From contig CAJJNV010000001.1 of the NCBI GenBank assembly GCA_905193225.1, positions 62,001 to 126,000 on the forward strand: DNA of 64,000 bases. Reading direction: 5' to 3'. Position numbers and translations under genes: made by a program. This stretch comes from an uncultured Oscillospiraceae bacterium. Lineage in GTDB: Bacteria; Bacillota; Clostridia; Oscillospirales; Acutalibacteraceae. Shown here one piece after another: positions 8,030 to 15,450 of the stretch; position 1 is the stretch's first letter, and each line of letters starts with the position of its first letter. Below the pieces are notes generated by a model. That model did no database searches and had not been told where the DNA came from. It saw only the letters and a program-made list of their open reading frames with translations.

Positions 8030-8452
8030 ATGAGTAAAATTGCTGTTGTTTATTGGAGCGGCACAGGCAACACAGAGGCTATGGCCGATGCCGTTTTAAA
8101 GGGCGCAAAGGATAAGGGCGCAGAGGTAGACATATTTACCGCCGCCGACTTTTCTGCCGACAAAATGGGCGATTACGACGCCGTTGCTTTCGGTTGCCCG
8201 TCTATGGGCGTTGAAGAGCTTGAGGACAGCGAGTTTCAGCCAATGTTTGAAAGCTGCGAGGCTGCTCTCTCCGGCAAAAAGATTGCTCTTTTCGGTTCCT
8301 ACGGCTGGGGAGACGGCGAATGGATGAGAAACTGGGAAGAAAGATGCATTTCCGACGGCGCCGTTATGGCCTGCGACTGCCTGACCGTCAACGAAGCTCC
8401 CGATGACGATGCTCTCTTAAGCTGCAACGATCTCGGCGCAGCCCTTGTCTGA
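8030..8452 (+). CDS. Short-chain flavodoxin
   Basis: FMN-binding electron carrier of about 140 residues, the length of short flavodoxins. The phosphate-binding loop is at residues 9-15 (WSGTGNT), the aromatic-loop region at VAFGCPSMG, and the second FMN loop at GSYGWGDGEWM, where Trp can stack on the isoalloxazine ring. The start ATG has an AGAAGG site. It follows the DUF3793 gene and is bounded by a strong bidirectional terminator at about 8578-8609. Flavodoxins commonly replace ferredoxin under iron limitation, which fits an operon carrying paired operators. Which partner enzymes it serves cannot be told. Confidence 0.93.
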   Translation: MSKIAVVYWSGTGNTEAMADAVLKGAKDKGAEVDIFTAADFSADKMGDYDAVAFGCPSMGVEELEDSEFQPMFESCEAALSGKKIALFGSYGWGDGEWMRNWEERCISDGAVMACDCLTVNEAPDDDALLSCNDLGAALV

Positions 8453-8782
8453 CCGAGACAACGACCCGCAAAGCCCATAAACGGCGCGGGTCAGCCGCAA
8501 AAACATAACCGTTAAAAAAATTATATACCTCCGATCCCTGGCACTCCACAAAAGGGTGCTTCGGGCCAAAAAAAAATCTCCGATACCGTCGAGGCATCGG
8601 AGGTTTTTTGTGTGTCTAAAAATTTGCAGCTGTGACCGTTTGCCTTAAACCCTGCACTCGTCCAAGTAAGGCGTTTTGATGGTTGTAAAACACCGTCAGA
8701 AAGGGCATCAAACCGTCCACCGCCATCTGACGGCATTACAGCATAAGACACATAAATCTTATCCCGGAGATAATTTTTGTCC
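8453..8782. other. Convergent intergenic region
   Basis: Holds the bidirectional terminator at 8568-8612. On the minus strand the part from 8615 to 8780 stays open and in frame beyond 8783 without a stop of its own in one other frame, but it has no start signal. I see no RNA gene or repeat with a second copy in the window. Confidence 0.5.
8568..8612. terminator. Bidirectional terminator between flavodoxin and the Cys-rich gene
   Basis: Stem CTCCGAT (8578-8584) / ATCGGAG (8596-8602), extended by partly paired bases around the loop. Reading right it is followed by GTTTTTTG, reading left by ATTTTTTTTT, so it can end transcripts from both converging genes. Confidence 0.85.
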
Positions 8783-9568
8783 CTACTGCTTATCGCAGGC
8801 CGAGCAGCCGCACTGATCGTCGGGAAGGCACTGGGGCGGGAAAAATTCGTCAAGCGGGAATTTAATGCGCTTGAACAGCTCGCATGGATTGTCGGTTGTG
8901 GAGGTACACTCCTTCTCGGGAACGCAAAAATCATAAACGGGAATGAGCATCTGCACATTCCTGATAAGCTGAACAACCGAGAAAAGGCCCAGTGTAACTA
9001 CCACCTTGTTCTGAACGGTGGATTCGTCGGCAATTCCGCCGATAATGTTAGTCACCGATTGAGGGAAGGTACAGCAACATTCGCCGTCGCATCCGCAAAC
9101 GGGAACAAGGGAAGAGTTAAGTATAATGGGGTCGACCGTCTGAACGCTTGCCCGCGGGTAGTTGGCCGGTGCGGGAAGGCAGCCGGCTCCGCTGTCGGGA
9201 TCGTAAACGCTTGAATAGGTTTTAGCGTTTCCGTCGCTTCCGAAAAGAATGACCTTTTTGTTCCAAAGAGCGATTCCGTTAAGGTTGACGGGTGTGGTGG
9301 AAAGGACAGGATAGACATCACAGTTGAGCTGAAAGTAAAATACCATATCTACCGAATAATAGCCCCGGTTGAAGGTCACAGGCTCAACCTCTATGCACAC
9401 ATTGAGAATTTCGCAGGAACGCACCCTTGCTCCTGCGCTGTTGTTGACCGTTTCCTGATCGGCCGGACTGAAATAAACCCTGAGATCCTCAAGGCAATCC
9501 CTGTCACAGCAGCTGTCATAGACCCTTCCGCAGTCTACGCAAACGGCTTCTTTAAAGCAATCTGCCAT
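8783..9568 (-). CDS. Cysteine-rich protein of unknown function
   Basis: 261 residues with more than 20 Cys, mainly in three groups: an N-terminal block (CVDCGRVYDSCCDRDCLEDL), a central CGCDGECCC, and a C-terminal CLPDDQCGCSACDKQ. Between them are beta-rich stretches (RGYYSVDMVFYFQLNC, NKKVILFGSDG). No signal peptide and no membrane segment. The start has a strong AAGGAGG site. I do not recognise a named family with certainty; multi-Cys, beta-rich, non-exported proteins of this kind in spore formers are often spore-surface proteins or metal-binding proteins. A CATAATATG sequence upstream (9626-9635 complement) loosely resembles a sigma-K -10, which would support a spore role, but that is weak. 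Confidence 0.8.
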   Translation of the reverse strand: MADCFKEAVCVDCGRVYDSCCDRDCLEDLRVYFSPADQETVNNSAGARVRSCEILNVCIEVEPVTFNRGYYSVDMVFYFQLNCDVYPVLSTTPVNLNGIALWNKKVILFGSDGNAKTYSSVYDPDSGAGCLPAPANYPRASVQTVDPIILNSSLVPVCGCDGECCCTFPQSVTNIIGGIADESTVQNKVVVTLGLFSVVQLIRNVQMLIPVYDFCVPEKECTSTTDNPCELFKRIKFPLDEFFPPQCLPDDQCGCSACDKQ

Positions 9569-9645
9569 AATATTCCTCCTTAAAAAGTCTGAAGGCTGAT
9601 TTTACCGAGCACATCGGTATCAATACCATATTATGACCGAAATAA

Positions 9646-9674
9646 AAAAGAGGTACAAAAATCGTACCTCTTTT
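9646..9674 (-). terminator. Terminator of the rpmH-rnpA-yidD-yidC-jag transcript
   Basis: Perfect 11-base stem AAAAGAGGTAC/GTACCTCTTTT (9646-9656 and 9664-9674) with a 7-base loop; on the minus strand it is followed by TTATTTC after the terminal run of T. It lies about 115 bases beyond the jag stop. Confidence 0.85.
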
Positions 9675-9790
9675 AAAAAATAATTTAAACTATAAACTGC
9701 GGTCGGTAAATCCGCGGCAGCAATGACATTGCAAATTATAAATCACAAATTACAAATCGAATGCTTCGCGCTTTGACCGATTTATGCAGT

Positions 9791-10753
9791 CTATTTCTCG
9801 ATTTTGCCATAGAGAGGAGCGTCGTTCATATCCTGCTTGTTCTCTCTGGTGGGGGCGGGGGACTGGGATCTCTGACGGTCATAACCGCCTCTGCCGCCGC
9901 GTCCGCCGCTGCGAAAATTTCCTCTGCCCGAACGGTTGCCCTTATTTCCGATGACAACCTTGCGGAAAGGCTCTTCGCCAACCGACCAGGAGGTCACACC
10001 GTCTATATCCTGAACAGCGGTATGAACAATACGGCGCTCAAAGGGATTCATGGGCTCGAGAGTGATGTTGCGATGGGTTCTGAGCGACTGATTAGCCATT
10101 CTTCTGGCCAACGACTGGAGGGTCTTTTCTCTCTTTTCACGATAGTTGCCGGTGTTGAGGGTAACGCGGTAATATCCGTCCACTCCGTGGTTTGCGGCAA
10201 GAACGGTAAGATACTGAAGTGCGTCGAGAGTTTCACCTCTGCGGCCGACGATGACGCCCAAATTTTCACCTTCAAGCATAATTGCGGCGCCCGATTCGGT
10301 TTCTCCGCTTTTTACTGTTGCCTCAACGCCCATATGTTTAAGAAGGCCGGAAATGTATGCAACGCCCTTGTCTGCGACGGCCTTTTTGGTGTCATCGGTA
10401 AAGGGTTTAAGCTCTGCGGGAACAATGGGAGCCTCGTTTTCAGCGGTTTTTTCCTTTTTCTCGGGCTTGGCTTTTTCTGCTTTAGGCTTGTCGTTTTTGC
10501 GGGGAGCAGAAGGCTTTTTATCCTTATCAAGACGCTGGTATTTCTCGGTTTTTTCGATGGGCTTTTCCTCTATTTCCACAAAAGCCTTGACCTTTGCGGG
10601 GCATCCGCCGAAAAGACCGAAGGTCTTGGCCTTGGGAAGGTCGATTATTTCAAACTGCACGTCTTCGGTAAATCCGATAGCCTCAAGCACTTTTGCAGCC
10701 GATTCCTTGGCTTCCTCAACCGTGCTTCCGGTTGCGATAGCTTCTTTTATCAT
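9791..10753 (-). CDS. jag: RNA-binding protein Jag/KhpB (SpoIIIJ-associated)
   Basis: Cytoplasmic RNA-binding protein that in Gram-positives works with KhpA in post-transcriptional control and cell division. Domains in order: Jag-N at 1-60 (TVEEAKESAAKVL, FGLFGG); a Lys/Glu/Pro-rich linker at 62-118; a KH domain with the GxxG loop VGRRGE at 169-174; an R3H domain at about 205-268 with NPFERRIVHTAV; and an Arg/Gly-rich tail at 270-295 of RGG type. The RGG-like tail is longer than in the Bacillus protein and may add RNA affinity. The ATG start has AGAGGTG. It follows yidC by about 165 bases and belongs to the rpmH operon, as in most Firmicutes. Confidence 0.95.
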   Translation of the reverse strand: MIKEAIATGSTVEEAKESAAKVLEAIGFTEDVQFEIIDLPKAKTFGLFGGCPAKVKAFVEIEEKPIEKTEKYQRLDKDKKPSAPRKNDKPKAEKAKPEKKEKTAENEAPIVPAELKPFTDDTKKAVADKGVAYISGLLKHMGVEATVKSGETESGAAIMLEGENLGVIVGRRGETLDALQYLTVLAANHGVDGYYRVTLNTGNYREKREKTLQSLARRMANQSLRTHRNITLEPMNPFERRIVHTAVQDIDGVTSWSVGEEPFRKVVIGNKGNRSGRGNFRSGGRGGRGGYDRQRSQSPAPTRENKQDMNDAPLYGKIEK

Positions 10754-10918
10754 TGTAAGTTACACCTCTTATGTGATAGGTTATGTGAGTCGTTACGGAG
10801 CGCACTTTAAAAAACGGGAAGGCCTTTTTTGCGATCCGATATTTTTCATTTTAATTTTTTTAATTACTTGTGTTAAACCGGTTAAACACAATGAATTGCA
10901 GACCTGTTATACCGGTAA

Positions 10919-11872
10919 TTATTCGGCGATAGGGGCTTTTATGGCCGCTTCCTTCTTTTTGCGTTCGCTTATAAACTTTGCTTCGTCCTTGGCGATGAGA
11001 CGGTAGGGATTCATGGTCTTGTTGAGTATGACGGTAATTATCATATTAACAAGGTTGGAGCACATCCAGTAGAATCCAACGGCTCCGGGAACGAGGAAGG
11101 AAATGTAAAGGGAGAAGAGAGGCATAAGCAGCATCATCCCGCCCATCTGACCCGCCTCGGGGTTTATCTTTTTCTGCATCTTCATCGAGATTATCGACGA
11201 GAGCATAGATGTGGCAAAGGAGAGAAAGGGAATTATCCAAAGGGTGAAATCCACGCCCTTATCGGCAAAGTTAAGGGTAAAGGTGGGAACACGGGTCATA
11301 TCGATGCCGAAAAGATTAAAGCTGCTTTTAAAGCTTTCGACCGCAGCCGACTGATTTGCAAGCTCGGTAAGACCCTGCTCGTTTGCCTTTTGAGCGATCT
11401 GACCGAAGTTGTCGATAATTCCGATTTCCTCATATCCCGCCTTCACGCTTATCCCTTCAAGCCCGCCGAGAATGCCCTTGGCGGAATTGATAAGGTCGCT
11501 GCTCCAGTTAAGAATGTAGGACAAAGGACCGCTTATGGCGCGCCAAACACCCCACAAAAAGGGGAGACGGATAAGCATAGGCAGACAGCCCGACATCATA
11601 CTGACGCCCTCGCGCTGGTTAAGCTCCTGGACTTCCAAAGAGTATTTCTGACGGTCGTCGCCGCACTTCTTTTTGATTTCATCCATCTTGGGACGGATGG
11701 CCGTTTGTTTGGCGGTGGTTCTTTGCTGTTTGATGTTAAGGGGAAGGAATATGGCGTTTATCAGAATGGTGAAAACGGCAATTGCAACCGCATAATATCC
11801 GATTCCTGCGGAATTAATCAGGTTGAAAAGCTGTTTTAGTATCCAGCCCATAGCAGAGTAGAGATAACTCAA
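10919..11872 (-). CDS. yidC: Membrane protein insertase YidC/Oxa1 (SpoIIIJ type)
   Basis: Inserts and folds proteins in the cytoplasmic membrane, alone or with SecYEG. 317 residues with five or so membrane segments: a first helix around 20-45 (YYAVAIAVFTILINAIFLPL), the cytoplasmic charged hairpin at about 50-85 (QRTTAKQTAIRPKMDEIKKKCG), then the conserved MMSGCLPMLIRLPFLWGVW segment and three more hydrophobic stretches ending at NLVNMIITVILN. The start is TTG at 11872, with GGAGG 9 bases upstream, and it overlaps the yidD stop by three bases (TTGA), which suggests translational coupling. The gene has no lipoprotein signal Cys. It is long enough to be intact. Confidence 0.95.
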   Translation of the reverse strand: MSYLYSAMGWILKQLFNLINSAGIGYYAVAIAVFTILINAIFLPLNIKQQRTTAKQTAIRPKMDEIKKKCGDDRQKYSLEVQELNQREGVSMMSGCLPMLIRLPFLWGVWRAISGPLSYILNWSSDLINSAKGILGGLEGISVKAGYEEIGIIDNFGQIAQKANEQGLTELANQSAAVESFKSSFNLFGIDMTRVPTFTLNFADKGVDFTLWIIPFLSFATSMLSSIISMKMQKKINPEAGQMGGMMLLMPLFSLYISFLVPGAVGFYWMCSNLVNMIITVILNKTMNPYRLIAKDEAKFISERKKKEAAIKAPIAE

Positions 11873-12105
11873 TTTTTCGTCCTCCGGTCGTTTTTTTCTG
11901 GAACAGGGTCATAGCCTCCCTTGTGAAAGGGATGGCATCTGAGCAGTCTTCTTACCGCAAGGTATCCCCCTTTAAAAACTCCGAATCGCTCGATAGCCTC
12001 TATCGCATACTGCGAACAGGTGGGCATAAAGCGGCAGCAGGAAGGGTGAAGGGGGGATATTCCTTTTTGGTAAATACGGATTAACCAGATAAATATTTTT
12101 CTCAT
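11869..12105 (-). CDS. yidD: Membrane protein insertion efficiency factor YidD
   Basis: 78-residue YidD homologue, thought to help YidC-dependent membrane insertion at the inner face of the membrane. The family core is complete: an amphipathic N-terminal helix (RKIFIWLIRIYQKGISPL), then CCRFMPTCSQYAIEAIERFG, then KGGYLAVRRLLRCHPFHKGGYDPVP. The stop overlaps the TTG start of yidC. The gap to rnpA upstream is 24 bases. No strong ribosome binding site is visible, so translation may depend on coupling to rnpA. The order rpmH-rnpA-yidD-yidC-jag is the standard one in Firmicutes. Confidence 0.95.
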   Translation of the reverse strand: MRKIFIWLIRIYQKGISPLHPSCCRFMPTCSQYAIEAIERFGVFKGGYLAVRRLLRCHPFHKGGYDPVPEKNDRRTKN

Positions 12106-12129
12106 CTGTAAGTTTTTTGCAGCCAGGTG

Positions 12130-12462
12130 CTACATTATCCCGAGCTGTTTAAACTGGGATTTCATAATTTCTTTTATTTCGGTGCTTTTTTTAAAGACGG
12201 TTTTTCTTCTTGCTACAAAAACTATGTCAAAGCATCCTTTAATCTCGGGAGCAAGTTCCCGATACGCCTCCCGTATGACCCGCTTGGCACGGTTACGGCA
12301 AACGGCGTTTCCGATTTTTTTGCCGGCGGTTATTCCGATACGGCAAAAACCCGCACGGTTTTTCATAACATATGATACCAGTGCGGGATTTACATTTGAT
12401 TTACCTCGACCGTAAAGTCTGCGGAAATCTTTGTTTTGATTTAATACCGTCGACTTAACCAA
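12130..12462 (-). CDS. rnpA: Ribonuclease P protein component
   Basis: Protein subunit of RNase P, which with the RNA subunit matures tRNA 5' ends. 110 residues, normal length. The conserved central region is present: RIGITAGKKIGNAVCRNRAKRVIREAYRE, which contains the RNR motif that contacts the P RNA, preceded by a Phe/Tyr-rich N-terminal part (DFRRLYGRGKS) for pre-tRNA leader binding. The start appears to be TTG at 12462 with a GGGAGAA site; no ATG lies at a suitable place. It is 18 bases downstream of rpmH and in the same transcript. Confidence 0.95.
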   Translation of the reverse strand: MVKSTVLNQNKDFRRLYGRGKSNVNPALVSYVMKNRAGFCRIGITAGKKIGNAVCRNRAKRVIREAYRELAPEIKGCFDIVFVARRKTVFKKSTEIKEIMKSQFKQLGIM

Positions 12463-12480
12463 AGTAATTCTCCCGAAAGC

Positions 12481-12615
12481 TTATGCACTCAGAATGTGAC
12501 GGCCTCTTGCTCTGCGACGGGCAAGCACCTTGCGTCCGTTTCTGTCGCTCATTCTTTTGCGGAAACCGTGTACCTTACTGCGGTGACGCTTTTTAGGCTG
12601 ATAAGTACGCAACAT
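12481..12615 (-). CDS. rpmH: 50S ribosomal protein L34
   Basis: 44-residue, highly basic ribosomal protein of the large subunit. The translated frame starts MLRTYQPKKRHRSKVHGFRK and continues with RMSDRNGRKVLARRRARGR, the invariant L34 sequence, ending in HILSA. The ATG at 12615 follows a GAAAGGAGTG site. It is the first gene of the rpmH-rnpA-yidD-yidC-jag operon, driven by the promoter at 12740-12769. Unlike in most Firmicutes, dnaA is not the divergent neighbour: an AbrB-type gene is upstream in the same direction. Confidence 0.97.
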   Translation of the reverse strand: MLRTYQPKKRHRSKVHGFRKRMSDRNGRKVLARRRARGRHILSA

Positions 12616-12739
12616 AATAATATTACACTCCTTTCAAGAGTTGATGACTTGTATTAGGTCACTGTTATAAGCATTTTGTCCGATATCGGGAAGAAGGCTT
12701 TGCCTTTGCCGCAATCAGACATAACGCAATGACCACACA

Positions 12740-12769
12740 ATTATATATTAGAATGTGGCTCTTTGTCAA
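12740..12769 (-). promoter_or_regulatory. Promoter of the rpmH operon
   Basis: Minus strand: -35 TTGACA (12764-12769), 18-base spacer, -10 TATAAT (12740-12745). The leader to rpmH is about 115 bases. Confidence 0.75.
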
Positions 12770-12789
12770 TGGTTTTTTAAAATTATTTT

Positions 12790-12831
12790 AACAAAAATCA
12801 AGGAGCTAATGTTTTTTCAAACAAAAGCTCC
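12790..12831 (-). terminator. Terminator after the AbrB-type gene
   Basis: GGAGCT (12802-12807) pairs with AGCTCC (12826-12831) around an A/T-rich loop; on the minus strand it is followed by TTGATTTTTG. It separates the abrB-like gene from the rpmH promoter. Confidence 0.6.
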
Positions 12832-12850
12832 CGATTTTTTTAAAAATAAA

Positions 12851-13108
12851 TTATAAGCTTTTTTCGGAAAGTTCTTTGAGGCAAGTCTCGCAGATGCATT
12901 TTCCTTTATACGGTCTTATGTCATTATTTGCTCCGCAAAAAACACATTTCGGATCGGGATCGAATTTCTTAAGGACGATAGTGTCGTCAATCACCGAAAT
13001 ATCAAGGTAACTAACACCGTCCTCTAAATCGAAAAGCCGACGCATCTCTTTTGGAATTACGATTCTCCCAAGGGAGTCAAGCTGTCTGACAATGCCTGTT
13101 GTTTTCAT
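12851..13108 (-). CDS. AbrB/SpoVT-family DNA-binding regulator with C-terminal zinc ribbon
   Basis: 85-residue transition-state-type regulator. Residues 1-50 form the swapped-hairpin AbrB domain (GIVRQLDSLGRIVIPKEMRRLF), which dimerises and binds DNA. The C-terminal third has two CxxC pairs (CVFCGA and CICETC), a small zinc-ribbon-like unit found in many clostridial AbrB proteins. The ATG start has GGAAGTG upstream. It sits in its own unit between the rpmH operon and spoIIIA, with a promoter (13177-13205) facing left. It may act on early sporulation or stationary-phase genes, but the target cannot be told from sequence. SpoVT proper is longer and carries a GAF domain, so this is not SpoVT. 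Confidence 0.92.
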   Translation of the reverse strand: MKTTGIVRQLDSLGRIVIPKEMRRLFDLEDGVSYLDISVIDDTIVLKKFDPDPKCVFCGANNDIRPYKGKCICETCLKELSEKSL

Positions 13109-13176
13109 TTCAATTCACTTCCTAAGACTTTTAATCACTTTAATGACAGACGAGAAAAATAAATTTCTGTATTGTT

Positions 13177-13205
13177 ATAATAAACTGTAAATTTGTCGTT
13201 GTCAA
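13177..13205 (-). promoter_or_regulatory. Promoter of the AbrB-type gene
   Basis: Minus strand: -35 TTGACA (13200-13205), 17-base spacer, -10 TATTAT (13177-13182). Leader of about 65 bases. Confidence 0.75.
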
Positions 13206-13339
13206 CATTTTTTTAAAGAAATATAAAATTATTAACACTTTTTTCACACATAAGGAAAAAATAGGTCAAAATTGGGAAAAATATTCATATTCATTTAACA
13301 ATCGACATCTTTCGACAAGGGCTTTTTTCGGGCGTTTGG

Positions 13340-13368
13340 GAATATATCGGGACAAACCCACATAGATT
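13340..13368 (+). promoter_or_regulatory. Candidate sigma-E promoter of the spoIIIA operon
   Basis: GAATATAT (13340-13347), 13 bases, then CATAGATT (13361-13368). This matches the sigma-E pattern (ATATT-type -35, CATAnAnT-type -10) expected for spoIIIA, which is a mother-cell operon in every studied spore former. The start codon is 17 bases further on. Confidence 0.7.
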
Positions 13369-13384
13369 TGACCGAGGTAGAAAA

Positions 13385-14311
13385 ATGGAAAATAATTTTT
13401 TTGAAGCAACATCTTTTTTAAGTGATTTTTTTAAAAATAAAATGTCTCTTTTACCAACTGACGTAAAAAATCGGACGGTCGAAATAAGGCTGAGAAGGGA
13501 AATGCCTCTTGCCCTGACTCTCGAAAACGGAACGATATATTTTTTAGAAAGAAACGGACAAATCTCCGGAGATCCCTGTGGGGATGTGCTTATCTGCAGC
13601 GGGGGAGAGATCGAGCAAAGCTTTCTGTCCCTTTGCAGATATTCGGTACACACCCATCAGACAGAAATTTCCCAAGGGTACATAATGTTAAGGGGCGGTC
13701 ACAGGGCAGGCATTGCCGGCAGGGGAGTGACCGAAAAGGGTGAAATAATCAACATCACCGACATTTCGTCCGTTAATCTCAGAATAGCTCACGAGATAAG
13801 AGGCTGCGCCGCTCCGATTTCCGATCTGCTTTTGACCGAGCAAAGAGGAATACTTATTGCCGGCCCGCCTCTTTGCGGAAAAACAACGGTTTTAAGAGAT
13901 GCCGTGAGAATGCTGTCGAGCGGAGAAATCGGAAGTCCTAAAAGCGTGCTTCTCGCTGACGAGCGCGGGGAAATATCGGCATTTTACAAAGGAAAAGCAT
14001 ATAACGATGTGGGAATGTGCACCGATGTATATTACGGAATTAAAAAAAGTGATGCCATCAATATGGGAATAAGGGTTATGTCGCCGAGATACGCAGCCTG
14101 TGACGAAATAACAGAACAGGAAGCGCCGTCCCTTTGCGCAGCCTTAAATTCCGGGGTAAGGGCAATATGCACCGTTCACGCCGACTGTCCCGACAGTCTT
14201 AAAGAAAAAAAGGCGGTATATTCCCTTGTGGAAAGCGGCGTTTTCGGCAGCGTGGTTTTTCTTGAAAGGGGAGGAAAGATTAAAACGAAGCTGAGAAGGG
14301 AAAACTTTTAA
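13385..14311 (+). CDS. spoIIIAA: Stage III sporulation protein AA (secretion-type ATPase)
   Basis: Mother-cell cytoplasmic ATPase thought to power the SpoIIIA-SpoIIQ channel across the forespore membranes. 308 residues, usual length. The P-loop GPPLCGKTT lies near residue 162, and the Walker B-like LLADERGEISA follows; the N-terminal half carries the conserved GGHRAGIAGRG and the region around NITDISSVNLRIAHE. The P-loop has Leu where Gly is common (GPPGxGKT), which is tolerated in this family. The start has GAGGT at 7 bases. It is the first gene of the operon and is followed by an unusual gap of 309 bases that holds a paired-hairpin element. Confidence 0.97.
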   Translation: MENNFFEATSFLSDFFKNKMSLLPTDVKNRTVEIRLRREMPLALTLENGTIYFLERNGQISGDPCGDVLICSGGEIEQSFLSLCRYSVHTHQTEISQGYIMLRGGHRAGIAGRGVTEKGEIINITDISSVNLRIAHEIRGCAAPISDLLLTEQRGILIAGPPLCGKTTVLRDAVRMLSSGEIGSPKSVLLADERGEISAFYKGKAYNDVGMCTDVYYGIKKSDAINMGIRVMSPRYAACDEITEQEAPSLCAALNSGVRAICTVHADCPDSLKEKKAVYSLVESGVFGSVVFLERGGKIKTKLRRENF

Positions 14312-14620
14312 ACTAAAATGAGATGATATGTTTTTATTGTCCGTTCAGGCGGTGCATCCTACCTACCGCTGAGGCTGTCCCGGCTCTGCCGGGGCCGGAG
14401 GGAGCAGCAATGAGCAAGCCGCACCGATAAAATCAAGCAAAATTTTATAAACCGCGTCTGCATTTTCATCAGAGCCTTCCTCCGATCAGCTTGCGCTGAT
14501 AGCCTCAGCGTCCCGCAGCCGTGCATTTGTTTTGCTATAACGGTTTGTACAGATTTAAGGCTTTTAAGGATTTGATTTTGAACTCGTCCGCTAAATATAT
14601 CAATCAAAGGAGATTAAAAA
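14312..14620. other. Large gap between spoIIIAA and spoIIIAB
   Basis: 309 bases where most spore formers have overlapping or adjacent genes. It holds the inverted-repeat element at 14368-14509 and, directly before spoIIIAB, a strong AAAGGAG ribosome binding site. No promoter of sigma-E type is obvious in front of spoIIIAB, so the operon is probably read through. Confidence 0.6.
14368..14509. repeat. Inverted-repeat element with two internal hairpins
   Basis: Outer arms GCTGAGGCTGTC (14368-14379) and GATAGCCTCAGC (14498-14509) pair over 12 bases with one G-T. Inside each arm sits a small perfect hairpin: CCCGGC-TCT-GCCGGG (14379-14393) on the left and ATCAGC-TTGC-GCTGAT (14485-14500) on the right. 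A second pairing CGGAGG (14396-14401)/CCTCCG (14479-14484) closes the middle. The cloverleaf-like plan suggests a dispersed intergenic repeat or a structured RNA segment of the spoIIIA transcript. Confidence 0.7.
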
Positions 14621-15124
14621 ATGAGAGCACTCGGAGCGGTCATCATCTGCGCGGTAATTTTTATTTACGGAATGTGTGCATCGGCAAAATTCAAAAGCCG
14701 CAGAAAAAGCCTTGAATGCGCCAAGGAGCTAATGGGCTTTATAAAGAACGAAATACGATATTCAAGCCGTGAATACGACGATATCATAGCCGGTGCAAAA
14801 AGAAGTAAACGTTTTGAAAGACTGACCTTTTTAAAAAGCAGCGAAAACATAAAGAATGCCCGATGCTTTGCCGAAAAAATGAATCTTGCAATAGAAAAGG
14901 ACAGCGGTTCCTGTTTAAAGCCGTCAGACAAGCAAGCTATTGCGGAATTTTTCTGCTTTGCCGGCACCAGCGATAAGGAGGGACAGATAAATAACTGCCT
15001 GCTTTGCGAGCAAAAGCTCGAAAGCAATTTATTCCGGGCAAAAAGCGACGAGCAGAAAAACGAAAAGCTTTACAGAATACTTTTTGCAAGTCTCTCGGCG
15101 GCGGTATTCATTTTAACCGTGTAA
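14621..15124 (+). CDS. spoIIIAB: Stage III sporulation protein AB
   Basis: 167-residue protein of the SpoIIIA complex, made in the mother cell. An N-terminal membrane helix (LGAVIICAVIFIYGMCAS, about 2-20) is followed by a mostly helical cytoplasmic domain with KSLECAKELMGFIKNEIRYSSREY, and a C-terminal hydrophobic stretch (LYRILFASLSAAVFILTV). This plan resembles GspF-type secretion membrane proteins, as described for SpoIIIAB. The ATG has AAAGGAG at 8 bases. Length is normal. The following gene begins 131 bases downstream, again a wider gap than usual. Confidence 0.92.
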   Translation: MRALGAVIICAVIFIYGMCASAKFKSRRKSLECAKELMGFIKNEIRYSSREYDDIIAGAKRSKRFERLTFLKSSENIKNARCFAEKMNLAIEKDSGSCLKPSDKQAIAEFFCFAGTSDKEGQINNCLLCEQKLESNLFRAKSDEQKNEKLYRILFASLSAAVFILTV

Positions 15125-15255
15125 TAAAACGCAGTCGTACAATAAAACAATAAAGCGCAGATATGTATTGTTGTTACCGATGTGCGGCCGTGACTGCCGC
15201 CGCTTAACACATTTAAAACTAAAACGAATAAAAGAAAGGAAAAGACGGTGGAAAT

Positions 15256-15450
15256 GTGGACATAAATCTTATATTTAAAATTGCAGCCATCGGTATAATC
15301 GTGGCGGTGCTCAATCAGCTGCTCATACGTGCCGGCAGGGAAGAGCAGGCCCTTATGACGACTTTGGCGGGGCTTATAGTGGTGCTGTTTATGCTTATTC
15401 AGCAGATATCGGTGCTTTTTGATACCGTTAAATCGGTGTTTGGATTATGA
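15256..15450 (+). CDS. spoIIIAC: Stage III sporulation protein AC
   Basis: 64-residue membrane protein with two hydrophobic helices (LIFKIAAIGIIVAVLNQLLI and LMTTLAGLIVVLFMLIQQI) joined by the short charged RAGREEQA loop, exactly the SpoIIIAC plan. The start is GTG at 15256, preceded by GGTGG. Its stop overlaps the spoIIIAD start (ATGA), implying coupled translation. It belongs to the SpoIIIA channel assembly in the outer forespore membrane. Confidence 0.95.
   Translation: MDINLIFKIAAIGIIVAVLNQLLIRAGREEQALMTTLAGLIVVLFMLIQQISVLFDTVKSVFGL

Noticed and set aside
8521..8976. Long open frame on the minus strand overlapping the start of the Cys-rich gene
   Set aside because: No start signals, runs through the terminator at 8568-8612, and overlaps the better-supported gene in another frame.
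12640..13380. Replication origin near rpmH
   Set aside because: No TTATCCACA-type box cluster and no dnaA; the AT-rich parts are explained by promoters.
14359..14607. Open frame on the minus strand between spoIIIAA and spoIIIAB
   Set aside because: Opposite to the operon, no ribosome binding site, and it is the complement of the inverted-repeat element.
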